From: Clostridium sp. Marseille-P2415
GTDB taxonomy: Bacteria; Bacillota; Clostridia; Lachnospirales; Lachnospiraceae
Direction: 5' to 3'
DNA: 32,162 nucleotides
Assembly (NCBI RefSeq): GCF_900155545.1
Contig: NZ_LT732526.1
Span: forward strand, 2,064,128-2,096,289
The notes beneath the pieces are model-generated. The model made no database searches. It saw nothing but the letters and a program-made list of their open reading frames with translations, and had not been told where the DNA came from. Below, one piece after another: positions 7,012 through 15,637 of this stretch. The translations under genes were made by a program, and so were the position numbers. The number at the start of each line of letters is the position of its first letter. The stretch's first letter is position 1.

Positions 7012-7773
7012 TTACTGCATATGATCGAGCGGATCAATGGCTTTGTCTTCGTGCTTTAATTCAAAGAATACATTGGCACCTTCGACGGAATAATACTTGG
7101 TAGGCTCAGCCACATAGCCCAGAACCTGACCCTCTTTGACATACTCATTTTCCACGACCTGCAGTTCTTTTAACTGACCGCAGACGGCCGTATAATTGTT
7201 GCCCATATTTAAGACAACATAGCTTCCAATTTCTTCATTGGAACCGACTTCCTGCACTTTGGCATTGGCAGGCGCTACAACCGGAGTGCTTACATCTCCC
7301 TGAATGACTAAACCTGGATTGCATTTATACTGATCCAGAGTCGGGAAGTAAATCGTGGACTCCATGCTGTAGTCTAAAATAACATTTCCTTGTACTGGCC
7401 AGGCCATTCTGGTCGCATCGTTAAAATTAAGTACCAGAGACTTAGCCGAGCTCTTGTCTGTTCCGGCCTTCACCGCCGGCGCTTCTGTTTCCTGCTGTGC
7501 AGTGGCCTTCGGGGAATCTGCCTCCTGCATTTCCTCTTCCATATTCTGCGCTGCATTGGAATCCCCTGCAACGGCTACCTGTGTTTCCTGGGGGACGGTT
7601 TCTTCAGCAATCATATCGCCCTGATCCGGCACTTCCAGATAAGGACTCTCTCCTCCACCATTTCCTCTTTGAACGGTAATGACTCCTGCTGCAGCTACTA
7701 TAGTCAGCAGGCCTAGAACCAACAGGACAAGGAATACTTTATCCTTGAACAATTGACTTATTTTCTCCTTCAC
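7012..7773 (-). CDS. spoIIQ: SpoIIQ-like membrane-anchored M23 (LytM) family protein
   Basis: This protein of about 253 residues has one N-terminal membrane segment (hydrophobic stretch VFLVLLVLGLLTIVAAAGVI). A Glu/Ala-rich linker follows, then a C-terminal LytM/M23 domain (from about residue 130). The zinc ligands of active M23 peptidases are missing: the HxGxD position reads NPGLVI and the HLH position is FELKH, so it is probably not an enzyme. Its place directly after spoIID is typical of Clostridia and supports a SpoIIQ role, the forespore half of the zipper linking forespore to mother cell in engulfment. GTG 7773 is preferred because GAGGTG lies 6 nt upstream; the GTG at 7782 is part of that site. 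Confidence 0.75.
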   Translation of the reverse strand: MKEKISQLFKDKVFLVLLVLGLLTIVAAAGVITVQRGNGGGESPYLEVPDQGDMIAEETVPQETQVAVAGDSNAAQNMEEEMQEADSPKATAQQETEAPAVKAGTDKSSAKSLVLNFNDATRMAWPVQGNVILDYSMESTIYFPTLDQYKCNPGLVIQGDVSTPVVAPANAKVQEVGSNEEIGSYVVLNMGNNYTAVCGQLKELQVVENEYVKEGQVLGYVAEPTKYYSVEGANVFFELKHEDKAIDPLDHMQ

Positions 7774-7813
7774 GTTTATCACCTCGATAATATTCTTACC
7801 AAGAGTGAAAGAG

Positions 7814-8734
7814 TTATTCAGAAATCAAAACAATATTTTTATAAAAATAAGGGAGAATTTTTTCCGCCGTCCATCCCTCCTCTGCTTTGCATCTGGCCCC
7901 ATACTGGCTCATCCCGTATCCATGGCCGATTCCCTGGCAGACCGCACGGACTCCCCCTTCGTATTCCTCAAACCCATAGGACGGGGATGGAAGACCCAGT
8001 GCATACTGGATTTCTTCGCCTGTGTAAACCTTGGTTCCAATCTGGACCTGCCCCACATATCCGCCTTCATCCCGAAGAATGATCTGGCAGCTTTCCGGTA
8101 TCTGTTCTGCCGTTACCGGAACAGCCCCTGAAATCTGATTGATTTTACCGGCAAAATCTTCCCGGCTAAAGGCTGCCACCGTCAAGAATCCTTCGGCTTC
8201 CACATCTCTACTGCAGTCTGCGGACTGCAGGTAGGGATGGTTCTCATCACCGGCCCTTGTTTTCCCTGTGCTGGCTCTATGGAACAAGGGATCGATCAGC
8301 TTCCCGTCATACATCATGACTGTCCCAGCCGTAGAGCGGACCGCATCCTCCACCGCCTGGTAGCTGGCTATAAAAGACTCGCTTCCCCACAGCTTTTCCA
8401 TCTGTTTTTCCTCTAAATATTCCATGTGGAGCCCGGATTCCTTTATCTCATTCTGACCGTTCATTTTCCCGTATATGTATGTCCGGGCAATGATTGCCTG
8501 GGCTCTCAGTGCTTCCTTTCCGTAATCGGCCGGCATCTGCTTTGCCACCACTCCCGGCAGATATTCCTCCACATCCATATAAGACTGCCCGCCCTTCCGG
8601 TCCAGAATAATTTTCTTTCCGCTGGTCATGATAGGAACCTTTTTCTGCTCCTCAATTTTTCCGGTCCAGGCCAGGGTAATAATATATGGAAATAACAGCG
8701 CCAGAATGCACATCATAACTGCTTTTTTTACCAT
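7814..8734 (-). CDS. spoIID: Stage II sporulation protein D (peptidoglycan lytic transglycosylase)
   Basis: This 306-residue protein has an N-terminal membrane segment (about 5-25). The SpoIID core contains EYLPGVVAKQMP, the following KEALRAQAIIARTY, HRASTGKTR, and the C-terminal GIGHGYGMSQYGA. SpoIID cleaves glycan strands for engulfment together with SpoIIM and SpoIIP. The segment usually reading EMP is QMP here. Whether that Glu is the catalytic one cannot be decided from memory, and the downstream KEALRAQ Glu is kept. The start ATG 8734 has GGGGGTG 10 nt upstream. The spoIIQ-like gene follows after 40 bp and is probably co-transcribed. Confidence 0.9.
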   Translation of the reverse strand: MVKKAVMMCILALLFPYIITLAWTGKIEEQKKVPIMTSGKKIILDRKGGQSYMDVEEYLPGVVAKQMPADYGKEALRAQAIIARTYIYGKMNGQNEIKESGLHMEYLEEKQMEKLWGSESFIASYQAVEDAVRSTAGTVMMYDGKLIDPLFHRASTGKTRAGDENHPYLQSADCSRDVEAEGFLTVAAFSREDFAGKINQISGAVPVTAEQIPESCQIILRDEGGYVGQVQIGTKVYTGEEIQYALGLPSPSYGFEEYEGGVRAVCQGIGHGYGMSQYGARCKAEEGWTAEKILPYFYKNIVLISE

Positions 8735-8766
8735 TGCAAACCATCACCCCCTTGTTCAATATATGC

Positions 8767-8800
8767 AAAAAAACGCCCCGGAATCACTTCCGGAGCGTTT
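8767..8800 (-). terminator. Intrinsic terminator of glgP, overlapping its stop codon
   Basis: On the minus strand AACGCTCCGGAA, a four-base loop and TTCCGGGGCGTT form a strong hairpin followed by a run of T. The glgP stop codon (TGA) lies in the loop, so the last codons are part of the stem. Confidence 0.9.
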
Positions 8801-11246
8801 CCACCTTTACTTTTTCCAGGTGCCAGATATCCCTTACATATTCTAAAACGGTGCGGTCTGAAGTAAACTTGCCGCTGCACGCCACATTTAAAATGGCCGC
8901 CTTTGCCCACCCCGCTTCATCCCGGTACGCCTGACCGATCCGGCGCTGGGCCTCCGCATAGGAAGGAAAGTCCTTTAAAATAAAATAAGCATCCGCGCGG
9001 CCGCTGCTCTGGGTATTTAATAAGGAATTATAAATATCACGGAACAATTCCGGATCCTGTGGGGAATAGTAGCCGTTTATGAGCTGCATCAGTACCCTGC
9101 GGATCTCATCGCTGCTGTTGAAAATTTCCATGGGATTATAACCGCCTTCGTTCTCGTAACGGATCACCTCATCGGAAGACATGCCAAAAATAAAGGCATT
9201 TTCTTCTCCCACTTCCTCTACGATTTCCACATTGGCCCCATCCATGGTTCCAAGGGTCAGGGCACCGTTTAACATAAATTTCATATTTCCGGTCCCTGAG
9301 GCCTCCTTGCCGGCCGTGGAGATCTGTTCACTGACATCAGCCGCAGCAAAAATGATCTCCGCATTGGATACCTTGTAATCTTCTATGAAAACCACCCGGA
9401 TCTTACCGCCGATGCTTTTATCGTTATTAATGACATCAGCCACTGCATTGATCAGTTTGATGGTCAGCTTTGCACGCCTGTAGCCTGCTGCTGCCTTTGC
9501 TCCGAACAGAAAGGTCCGGGGAACCATATCAAGATTCGGATCATCCTTCAGCTGATTGTATAAATACATCACATGCAGGATATTCATCAGCTGCCGTTTA
9601 TATTCGTGAAGACGTTTGACCTGCACATCGAACATGGATCCGGGGTCTGTCTCAATGCCGTTATGCTCCTTAATATAGTCTGCAAGGCGCACCTTATTCC
9701 GGTATTTGATATCCATGAACTCCTGTTGGCACTTAGGGTCTTCTGCATAATCGGCCAGGCGGTGGATATGAGGCAGATCGGTAATCCAGCCATTGCCGAT
9801 TTTTTTCGTAACCCAGTCAGCTAACAGCGGATTTCCGTGAAGCAGGAACCGTCTCTGGGTGATGCCGTTGGTCTTGTTGTTGAATTTTTCCGGCATCATC
9901 TGGTAGAAGTCCTTTAATTCCTGGTTCTTCAAAATCCCGGTGTGGAGCCTGGCAACGCCGTTTACCGAAAAACCTCCCACAATTGCCAGGCAGGCCATTC
10001 GGACCTGCCCGTCATAAATGATGGACATCCTGCGGATTTTCTCCTGGTCTCCCGGATACATCTGCTGGATCTGCTGCTGGAACCGGCGGTTGATTTCCTC
10101 CACGATCTGATAGATTCTCGGAAGCAGCCTGGAGAAGAGCTCTACGGGCCATTTTTCCAAAGCTTCCGACATGATGGTGTGGTTGGTATAGGCACAGGTC
10201 CTGGTGGTTATTTCCCATGCTTCCTCCCAGCTCAAGCCGTAATCATCCAAAAGAATTCTCATAAGCTCCGGGACCGCTACCGTTGGATGGGTATCGTTTA
10301 ACTGGAAAACGGCCTTTTCGCAGAACTTATGTATATCGTCGTGTTTTTCCATGTACTTCATAACCGCTCTCTGCACGCTGGCGGAGATAAAGAAGTACTG
10401 CTGTTTTAAGCGGAGTTCTTTTCCTGCATCGTGGTTATCGTTGGGATAGAGGACTTCTACGATGGTCTTGGCCAGATTTTCCTGTTCCATGGCCTTCTGA
10501 TAGTCGCCCCGGTCAAAGGAATCAAGGTTTAAGGTATGAATGGCTTCCGCATCCCAGATGCGCAGGGTATTCACCACATTGTTCCCGTACCCCACGACCG
10601 GCATATCATAGGGAACGGCGCGGACGGACTGATAGCCCTCCTGTACAAACCGCTGTCTTCCATTTTCCCATACGGTGTTTACATAGCCGCCGAATTTTAC
10701 CTCGGTTGCATATTCCGCACGGCGGATTTCAAATGGATAACCATTCTGCAGCCAGTTATCCGGGATTTCGGTCTGGTAACCATTCTCAATTTTCTGCTTG
10801 AACATGCCATAACGGTAACGGATGCCGCAGCCATAGGCCGGATATCCCAACGTGGCCAGGGAGTCCAGGAAGCAGGCCGCCAGGCGGCCCAGCCCCCCGT
10901 TACCGAGAGCCGGGTCCGGCTCCTGGTCCTCAATGGCATTTAAGTCAAAGCCCAGCTCATCGAGAACTTCCCTTACCTCCTGCTGCGCCATAATGCTTAT
11001 GATGTTGTTGCCAAGGGCACGGCCCATCAGGAATTCCATGGATAAGTAGTACAGGGTTTTCACGTCCTGCTTCTCATACTCCTTATGGGTCGCGATCCAT
11101 TGGTCAATGATGACATCCTTTACCGCATACGCAACCGCCTGATACATCTGCTCCGGAGCCGCTTCCTCAACCGTCTTGCGGAACACGTTCTTCATATTGA
11201 ACAGAACGCTTTTCTTAAAGGTTTCCTTGTCAAATCCCATACTCAT
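8784..11246 (-). CDS. glgP: Glycogen/starch/alpha-glucan phosphorylase
   Basis: This 820-residue protein is of normal length for GT35 phosphorylases, which release glucose 1-phosphate from glycogen or maltodextrin. Landmarks are YYLSMEFLMGRAL near residue 70, ALGNGGLGRLAACFLDS near 115, and the PLP-binding SGTGNMKFMLNG with Lys656. The start ATG 11246 follows GGAGG by about 10 nt. It begins 21 nt after the ileS stop on the same strand, with no room for a terminator and no promoter seen, so it is probably read from the ileS T-box promoter. A strong terminator ends it. Confidence 0.95.
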   Translation of the reverse strand: MSMGFDKETFKKSVLFNMKNVFRKTVEEAAPEQMYQAVAYAVKDVIIDQWIATHKEYEKQDVKTLYYLSMEFLMGRALGNNIISIMAQQEVREVLDELGFDLNAIEDQEPDPALGNGGLGRLAACFLDSLATLGYPAYGCGIRYRYGMFKQKIENGYQTEIPDNWLQNGYPFEIRRAEYATEVKFGGYVNTVWENGRQRFVQEGYQSVRAVPYDMPVVGYGNNVVNTLRIWDAEAIHTLNLDSFDRGDYQKAMEQENLAKTIVEVLYPNDNHDAGKELRLKQQYFFISASVQRAVMKYMEKHDDIHKFCEKAVFQLNDTHPTVAVPELMRILLDDYGLSWEEAWEITTRTCAYTNHTIMSEALEKWPVELFSRLLPRIYQIVEEINRRFQQQIQQMYPGDQEKIRRMSIIYDGQVRMACLAIVGGFSVNGVARLHTGILKNQELKDFYQMMPEKFNNKTNGITQRRFLLHGNPLLADWVTKKIGNGWITDLPHIHRLADYAEDPKCQQEFMDIKYRNKVRLADYIKEHNGIETDPGSMFDVQVKRLHEYKRQLMNILHVMYLYNQLKDDPNLDMVPRTFLFGAKAAAGYRRAKLTIKLINAVADVINNDKSIGGKIRVVFIEDYKVSNAEIIFAAADVSEQISTAGKEASGTGNMKFMLNGALTLGTMDGANVEIVEEVGEENAFIFGMSSDEVIRYENEGGYNPMEIFNSSDEIRRVLMQLINGYYSPQDPELFRDIYNSLLNTQSSGRADAYFILKDFPSYAEAQRRIGQAYRDEAGWAKAAILNVACSGKFTSDRTVLEYVRDIWHLEKVKVETLRK

Positions 11247-11267
11247 TCCACTTAAGCCTCCTAACCG

Positions 11268-14200
11268 TTACTGAAACTTCTCCACGCCTAAGGTCACATT
11301 TTCGCCGTTGATGTTCCATTCTTTCACATATCCGGCCGTTCTTTCAAATGCAATGCTCTCCGCAAGTACTTCCCCTTTCACGTCTTCCTCGTGAGCCTTT
11401 AATATATCGGTTATTTTTTCATTGTCCCTGCAGGATACCAGAATGTGGTCTGTTACCTCAAAGCCCGCTTCCTTGCGCATGGTCTGAATCTTGCTGATCA
11501 GCTCCCGGACAAAGCCTTCTTCCACAAGCTCTGTTGTCAGATTGGTATCCAGCACAACGGTAATCGTATTGTCTCCCTCGGATACATAGCCCTCTATCTG
11601 TGCGGTATCGATCAGTAAGTCTTCCCTGGTGAGCACAACTTCTGTTCCGTCAAATAAAAAGGTAAGGGCGCCTTTTTCATTCAGGGTGTCCATCGCCTCG
11701 TTGCCGTTAATCTCTCCCAGGGCTTTTTTGATGCTGCCTAACTGCTTGCCGTATTTCGGTCCCACGGTCTTTAACTGGGGTTTGAAGCTGTAGGATGTGA
11801 AATCTCTCACATCATCGGTAAATACCACCTTTTTCACGTTTAACTCTTCCTCAATGATCTCCTGATAGAACACAGGAAGGGCATGAGGAGCCTTTACGAA
11901 CATCTGGCCGATCGGCTGGCGGTTCTTTAAATTGGCCGTATTTCTGGCTGCACGGCCCATGACTACGATTTTTAAAACCTCATCCATATCGCTTTCCAGC
12001 TGCTTATCAATATGGGCCTCATTTGCAGCCGGATAATCGCATAAATGGATGCTCTCCGGTGCGGTCTTATCCACGCTGCATACCATGTTTTGATAAATCT
12101 GCTCGGTCATGAACGGAATAAACGGAGCAGCCGCCTTGCTTACCGTAACGAGAGCGGTATACAAAGTCATATAAGCGTTAATCTTATCCTGCTCCATGCC
12201 CTTTGCCCAGAAACGCTCTCTGCTTCTGCGGACATACCAGTTACTCATATCGTCAACAAATTCCTGAAGCGACCGTGCTGCTTCCGGAATCTGGTATCCG
12301 TCCAGGCAGGCATCCACGTCTTTGACTAAGGTATTTAACTTGGATAGAAGCCATTTATCCATAACCGGAAGCTTCCCGTATTCCAATGTATATTTCGTCG
12401 GGTCAAATTCATCAATATTCGCATAAAGCACAAAGAATGCATAGGTATTCCAAAGCGTGCCCATAAATTTACGCTGGCCTTCCATTACAGCTTTCCCGTG
12501 AAAGCGGTTCGGCAGCCAGGGCGCACTGTTGACATAGAAATACCAGCGGATCGCATCTGCTCCGTAGGTTTCCAGCGCTTCAAACGGGTCTACCGCATTT
12601 CCCTTGGATTTGCTCATCTTCTGCCCGTTCTCATCCTGGACATGTCCTAAAACAATTACGTTCTTATAAGGCGCCTTGTTGAAAATAAGGGTTGAAATGG
12701 CTAGGAGGGAGTAAAACCATCCTCTCGTCTGGTCCACAGCCTCGGAAATAAAGTTTGCCGGGAACTGCTGCTCGAACAGTTCTTTGTTTTCGAATGGATA
12801 GTGGTGCTGCGCAAATGGCATGGAACCGGAATCAAACCAGCAGTCGATCACCTCCGGAACCCGCTTCATCTGCTTACCGCACTCCGGACAGGTAATGGTC
12901 ACCGCATCGATATAGGGACGGTGGAGCTCAATATCGTCCGGGCAATTGCGGGACATGCTCTTTAATTCCTCTATGCTTCCGATGGGGTGCTGGTGTCCGC
13001 ATTCACATTCCCACACGTTAAGAGGAGTACCCCAGTAACGGTTTCTGCTGATTCCCCAGTCCTGAATATTCTCCAGCCAGTCACCGAAGCGGCCTTTTCC
13101 GATGCTTTCCGGAATCCAGTTGATGGTGTTGTTGTTACGGATCATATCTTCTTTAACTGCTGTCATCTTGATGAACCAGGATTCTCTTGCATAGTAGATC
13201 AGAGGAGTATCACATCTCCAGCAGTGTGGATAGCTGTGCTCAAACACAGGTGCGGAGAATAAAAGTCCTCTCTCTTCCAGATCCTTTAATATCATTGGGT
13301 CGGCCTTCTTACAGGAAATTCCTGCCCACTTGGTTTCTTTGGTCATCTCTCCGGCTGCATTTACCAGCTGTATAAATGGGAGACCGTATTTATTGCATAC
13401 CCTCAAGTCATCCTCACCAAAGGCCGGAGCGTTATGAACCACACCGGTACCGTCGGTGAGCGTAACATAATGGTCACAGATTACATAATGGGCTTTCTTT
13501 TTCGGTTCTACAAAATCAAATAACGGCTCATATTCCTTATATTCCAGGTCCTTACCGACGTATTTCTCTAATACGGTATAGTCTCCTTCCAGAACCTTTT
13601 CACACAGAGCTTCTGCAAGATAATAGGTATAGTCTCCGTTTTGTACCTTCACATACGTCTCATCCGGATTTACGCAGAGAGCTACATTGGAAGGCAGGGT
13701 CCATGGCGTTGTTGTCCATGCCAGAATATAGGCATCTTCTCCTTTTACCTTGAACCGTACAATGGCAGAACGTTCTTTTACATCCTTGTATCCCTGAGCC
13801 ACCTCATGACTGGATAACGGGGTACCGCAGCGCGGACAGTAGGGAACGATCTTAAAGCCCTTATACAAAAGGCTCTTTTCCCATATCTGCTTTAAAGCCC
13901 ACCATTCGGATTCAATAAAATCATTCTCATAAGTTACATATGGGTCATCCATGTCGGCCCAGAAGCCTACGGTCTTTGAAAAGTCCTCCCACATGCCCTT
14001 GTATTTCCAGACGCTTTCCTTACAATACTTGATAAATGGCTCCAGACCGTACTGCTCAATCTGTTCCTTGCCGTCAAGGCCCAGCATCTTTTCTACTTCC
14101 AGCTCGACCGGAAGTCCGTGGGTATCCCAGCCGGCCTTACGGGGAACGTCATATCCTTTCATTGTGCGGTATCTTGGAATCATATCCTTGATGACGCGGG

Positions 14201-14381
14201 TCAGCACATGCCCGATATGGGGTTTTCCATTGGCAGTCGGCGGACCGTCATAGAACGTATACGTTTCCGCTTCCTTCCGGTTTTCCATGCTCTTTTTAAA
14301 AATGTCACGGTCCTCCCAGAATTTTTCAACCTCTTTTTCTCTCGCTACAAAATTCAAGTCTGCAGGGACTTTCCTGTACAT
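11268..14381 (-). CDS. ileS: Isoleucyl-tRNA synthetase
   Basis: This 1037-residue class I synthetase of the longer type (about 1,040 residues) charges tRNA-Ile. The HIGH signature is PHIGH (about 54-58) and KMSKS is at about 588-592 (GQKMSKSKGNAVDP). The editing domain segment WTTTPWTLPSN is present. The start is ATG 14381 (MYRKVPADLNF), because GGAGGT lies 8 nt upstream; the frame is open 75 nt further up but without similarity or a ribosome binding site. Expression is controlled by an Ile-specific T-box leader. glgP follows after 21 nt. Confidence 0.97.
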   Translation of the reverse strand: MYRKVPADLNFVAREKEVEKFWEDRDIFKKSMENRKEAETYTFYDGPPTANGKPHIGHVLTRVIKDMIPRYRTMKGYDVPRKAGWDTHGLPVELEVEKMLGLDGKEQIEQYGLEPFIKYCKESVWKYKGMWEDFSKTVGFWADMDDPYVTYENDFIESEWWALKQIWEKSLLYKGFKIVPYCPRCGTPLSSHEVAQGYKDVKERSAIVRFKVKGEDAYILAWTTTPWTLPSNVALCVNPDETYVKVQNGDYTYYLAEALCEKVLEGDYTVLEKYVGKDLEYKEYEPLFDFVEPKKKAHYVICDHYVTLTDGTGVVHNAPAFGEDDLRVCNKYGLPFIQLVNAAGEMTKETKWAGISCKKADPMILKDLEERGLLFSAPVFEHSYPHCWRCDTPLIYYARESWFIKMTAVKEDMIRNNNTINWIPESIGKGRFGDWLENIQDWGISRNRYWGTPLNVWECECGHQHPIGSIEELKSMSRNCPDDIELHRPYIDAVTITCPECGKQMKRVPEVIDCWFDSGSMPFAQHHYPFENKELFEQQFPANFISEAVDQTRGWFYSLLAISTLIFNKAPYKNVIVLGHVQDENGQKMSKSKGNAVDPFEALETYGADAIRWYFYVNSAPWLPNRFHGKAVMEGQRKFMGTLWNTYAFFVLYANIDEFDPTKYTLEYGKLPVMDKWLLSKLNTLVKDVDACLDGYQIPEAARSLQEFVDDMSNWYVRRSRERFWAKGMEQDKINAYMTLYTALVTVSKAAAPFIPFMTEQIYQNMVCSVDKTAPESIHLCDYPAANEAHIDKQLESDMDEVLKIVVMGRAARNTANLKNRQPIGQMFVKAPHALPVFYQEIIEEELNVKKVVFTDDVRDFTSYSFKPQLKTVGPKYGKQLGSIKKALGEINGNEAMDTLNEKGALTFLFDGTEVVLTREDLLIDTAQIEGYVSEGDNTITVVLDTNLTTELVEEGFVRELISKIQTMRKEAGFEVTDHILVSCRDNEKITDILKAHEEDVKGEVLAESIAFERTAGYVKEWNINGENVTLGVEKFQ

Positions 14382-14415
14382 CTTTAGCGACCTCCATTTC
14401 TTTTTCATATAATAA

Positions 14416-14551
14416 AGAGTCTGACTTATCAGACTCTGGCGCTGACGCGCTGTCACGTCAGTGACACCTTCCTCTTAAGCGTCATGTGCATCCTGCACAG
14501 AGTGCTTTTTATTTTACAGGGGAGTTCGGAGAACTTTCCTGTAAAATAAAA
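14416..14551 (-). promoter_or_regulatory. Hairpin-dense leader between the T-box terminator and ileS
   Basis: Four hairpins follow one another in the mRNA after the T-box terminator. First is a 14-bp perfect stem (14507-14520 with 14538-14551) that reuses the terminator's U-tract as one arm. Next are TGTGCA-gga-TGCACA (14485-14499) and alternative pairings CTGACG/CGTCAG or TGTCAC/GTGACA (14442-14466). Last is a 9-bp stem AGAGTCTGA/TCAGACTCT (14416-14437), followed by TTTATTAT. The last could act as a second, weak terminator. The pairings are direct; a regulatory role is inferred. Confidence 0.5.
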
Positions 14552-14820
14552 AAGCTTCCATCCCGTAATCAGGACGAAAGCTGCACTTATCTTCGTTACA
14601 CCACCTATTACCGCATACCAACATATGCTTTCCCTTAACGCAGAAAATACGTCCTGACCTATTGCCAACGCCTTCAGCCGGAAACTCCGGAGTGATATTC
14701 GAATCCATGCTACTCTTACCAGGCTTCCACCCTCCCCGGCTCTCTTGAAATTTCGCACAGACCTACTGTCTCCATCAAAGTTTTTCTTCCTATTAAATAT
14801 GGTTATTGTATTCGTATATG
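14543..14820 (-). promoter_or_regulatory. T-box riboswitch, isoleucine-specific, controlling ileS
   Basis: The minus-strand leader has the order of T-box elements. There is a GACAGTAGGT start of stem I, then an AGAGAGCCGGGGAGGGTGG apical segment, and a specifier region GAATATCACTCC whose ATC codon (plus 14694-14696) is isoleucine. A T-box-like sequence AATAGGTGGTGTAACG follows (14594-14609). The terminator is AGCTTTCGTCC/GGATGGAAGCT followed by TTTTTTATTTT (14543-14582). Uncharged tRNA-Ile should stabilise the antiterminator and raise ileS expression. The T-box core is slightly off consensus. Confidence 0.9.
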
Positions 14821-14827
14821 TCTTCTA

Positions 14828-14856
14828 ATTATAGGGATTAAGAAATGAAATGTCAA
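14828..14856 (-). promoter_or_regulatory. Sigma-A promoter of the ileS T-box transcript
   Basis: On the minus strand TTGACA (14851-14856), a 17-bp spacer and TATAAT (14828-14833) form a perfect consensus promoter just before the T-box leader. Confidence 0.93.
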
Positions 14857-14889
14857 GGTTATTTTTATTTTCCCGGTCAGGTATGACCA

Positions 14890-15405
14890 GTAAGAACGGG
14901 TACCGACATATTTTCATGAAATTCGGTACCCGTTCTACACGTTTTCATCCATTGGTTTCGAAATACCTCTCTTAATTGTATTTTACTGCGGCATTCTTTG
15001 GATGCTCTATATGAATTTTTTCCGTTTCCTCTGGCTTAAACCGTCCTCTACAATCTGGTGCTCTGCGTCGTCGCTTTCATTCTTCTATCATGTTAACAGC
15101 TACCGAATGAAAATCCAATCCGGATGAATCAAATGACTCATACGATGAATATTCCTCTGAAGTTATAACAAACTATAGGCATATAAGAGATTGTTAGACT
15201 TTTTATCCCGGCTTCATCCATGCTTTCGCATTTATCCATCGCCTGATATGGTTGGCTGCTAAAGTTTAACGGCCGGATCTGTTGCCTGAACTTACTTTTT
15301 CGGTAAATCAGGCGGAATTTATGGTTTTGGTGGAATCGACCTCCTTTTTTCTGCCATCTTCCGACACAATCTGAAAATGGTTTTGATTTTGTTTTCTTTT
15401 GTTGA
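14890..15405 (-). ncRNA. Candidate long non-coding transcript (unidentified)
   Basis: This stretch has no credible gene on either strand. A consensus promoter (15413-15441) fires into it on the minus strand. Within it are hairpins such as GCCTGATTTAC with GTAAGTTCAGGC (about 15285-15313) and ATGC-GAAA-GCAT, a GNRA-capped stem (about 15219-15230). A 14-bp perfect inverted repeat ends it at 14893-14936. I could not match it to tmRNA, RNase P, SRP or 6S RNA. It may be a structured RNA, or the leader or remains of a lost gene. The 3' end is a guess. Confidence 0.35.
14893..14936. repeat. 14-bp perfect inverted repeat
   Basis: AGAACGGGTACCGA (14893-14906) pairs exactly with TCGGTACCCGTTCT (14923-14936) around a 16-nt loop. 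No T-run follows on either strand, so it is not a standard terminator. It could end the upstream candidate RNA or be a protein-binding site. Confidence 0.7.
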
Positions 15406-15412
15406 TGGCTTT

Positions 15413-15441
15413 ATTATATATCATCCGGCTTTATTTTGCAA
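15413..15441 (-). promoter_or_regulatory. Strong sigma-A promoter facing the gene-free region
   Basis: On the minus strand TTGCAA (15436-15441), 17 bp and TATAAT (15413-15418). It points away from pncB into a stretch without genes and is the main support for a non-coding transcript there. Confidence 0.75.
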
Positions 15442-15577
15442 GACTTTTTTATTAATAAACAATAAATTATTTATTAATTATCTAATTGTATTAGTTTATT
15501 TTGATTATTTAATTATTTAGCAAAATTTGTATGTCACAAATATTTCAATTCTGATCGTTATTTTTTTATCAATCCCA

Positions 15578-15605
15578 TTGTGTTTTTGTAAAATTATGGT
15601 ATAAT
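15578..15605 (+). promoter_or_regulatory. Promoter of pncB
   Basis: TTGTGT (15578-15583), a 16-bp spacer and TATAAT (15600-15605), 32 nt before the pncB start. The preceding 150 bp are very AT-rich. Confidence 0.75.
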
Positions 15606-15637
15606 GTGCGAAAAGGACTAGTAAAAGGAGAGAAATT

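Noticed and set aside
7012-7773. Active M23 endopeptidase
   Set aside because: The zinc-binding His/Asp positions are replaced, so a structural SpoIIQ-type role is preferred.
14940-15420. tmRNA, RNase P RNA, SRP RNA or a group II intron fragment
   Set aside because: None of the conserved cores I know for these RNAs was found on either strand, so it is left as unidentified.
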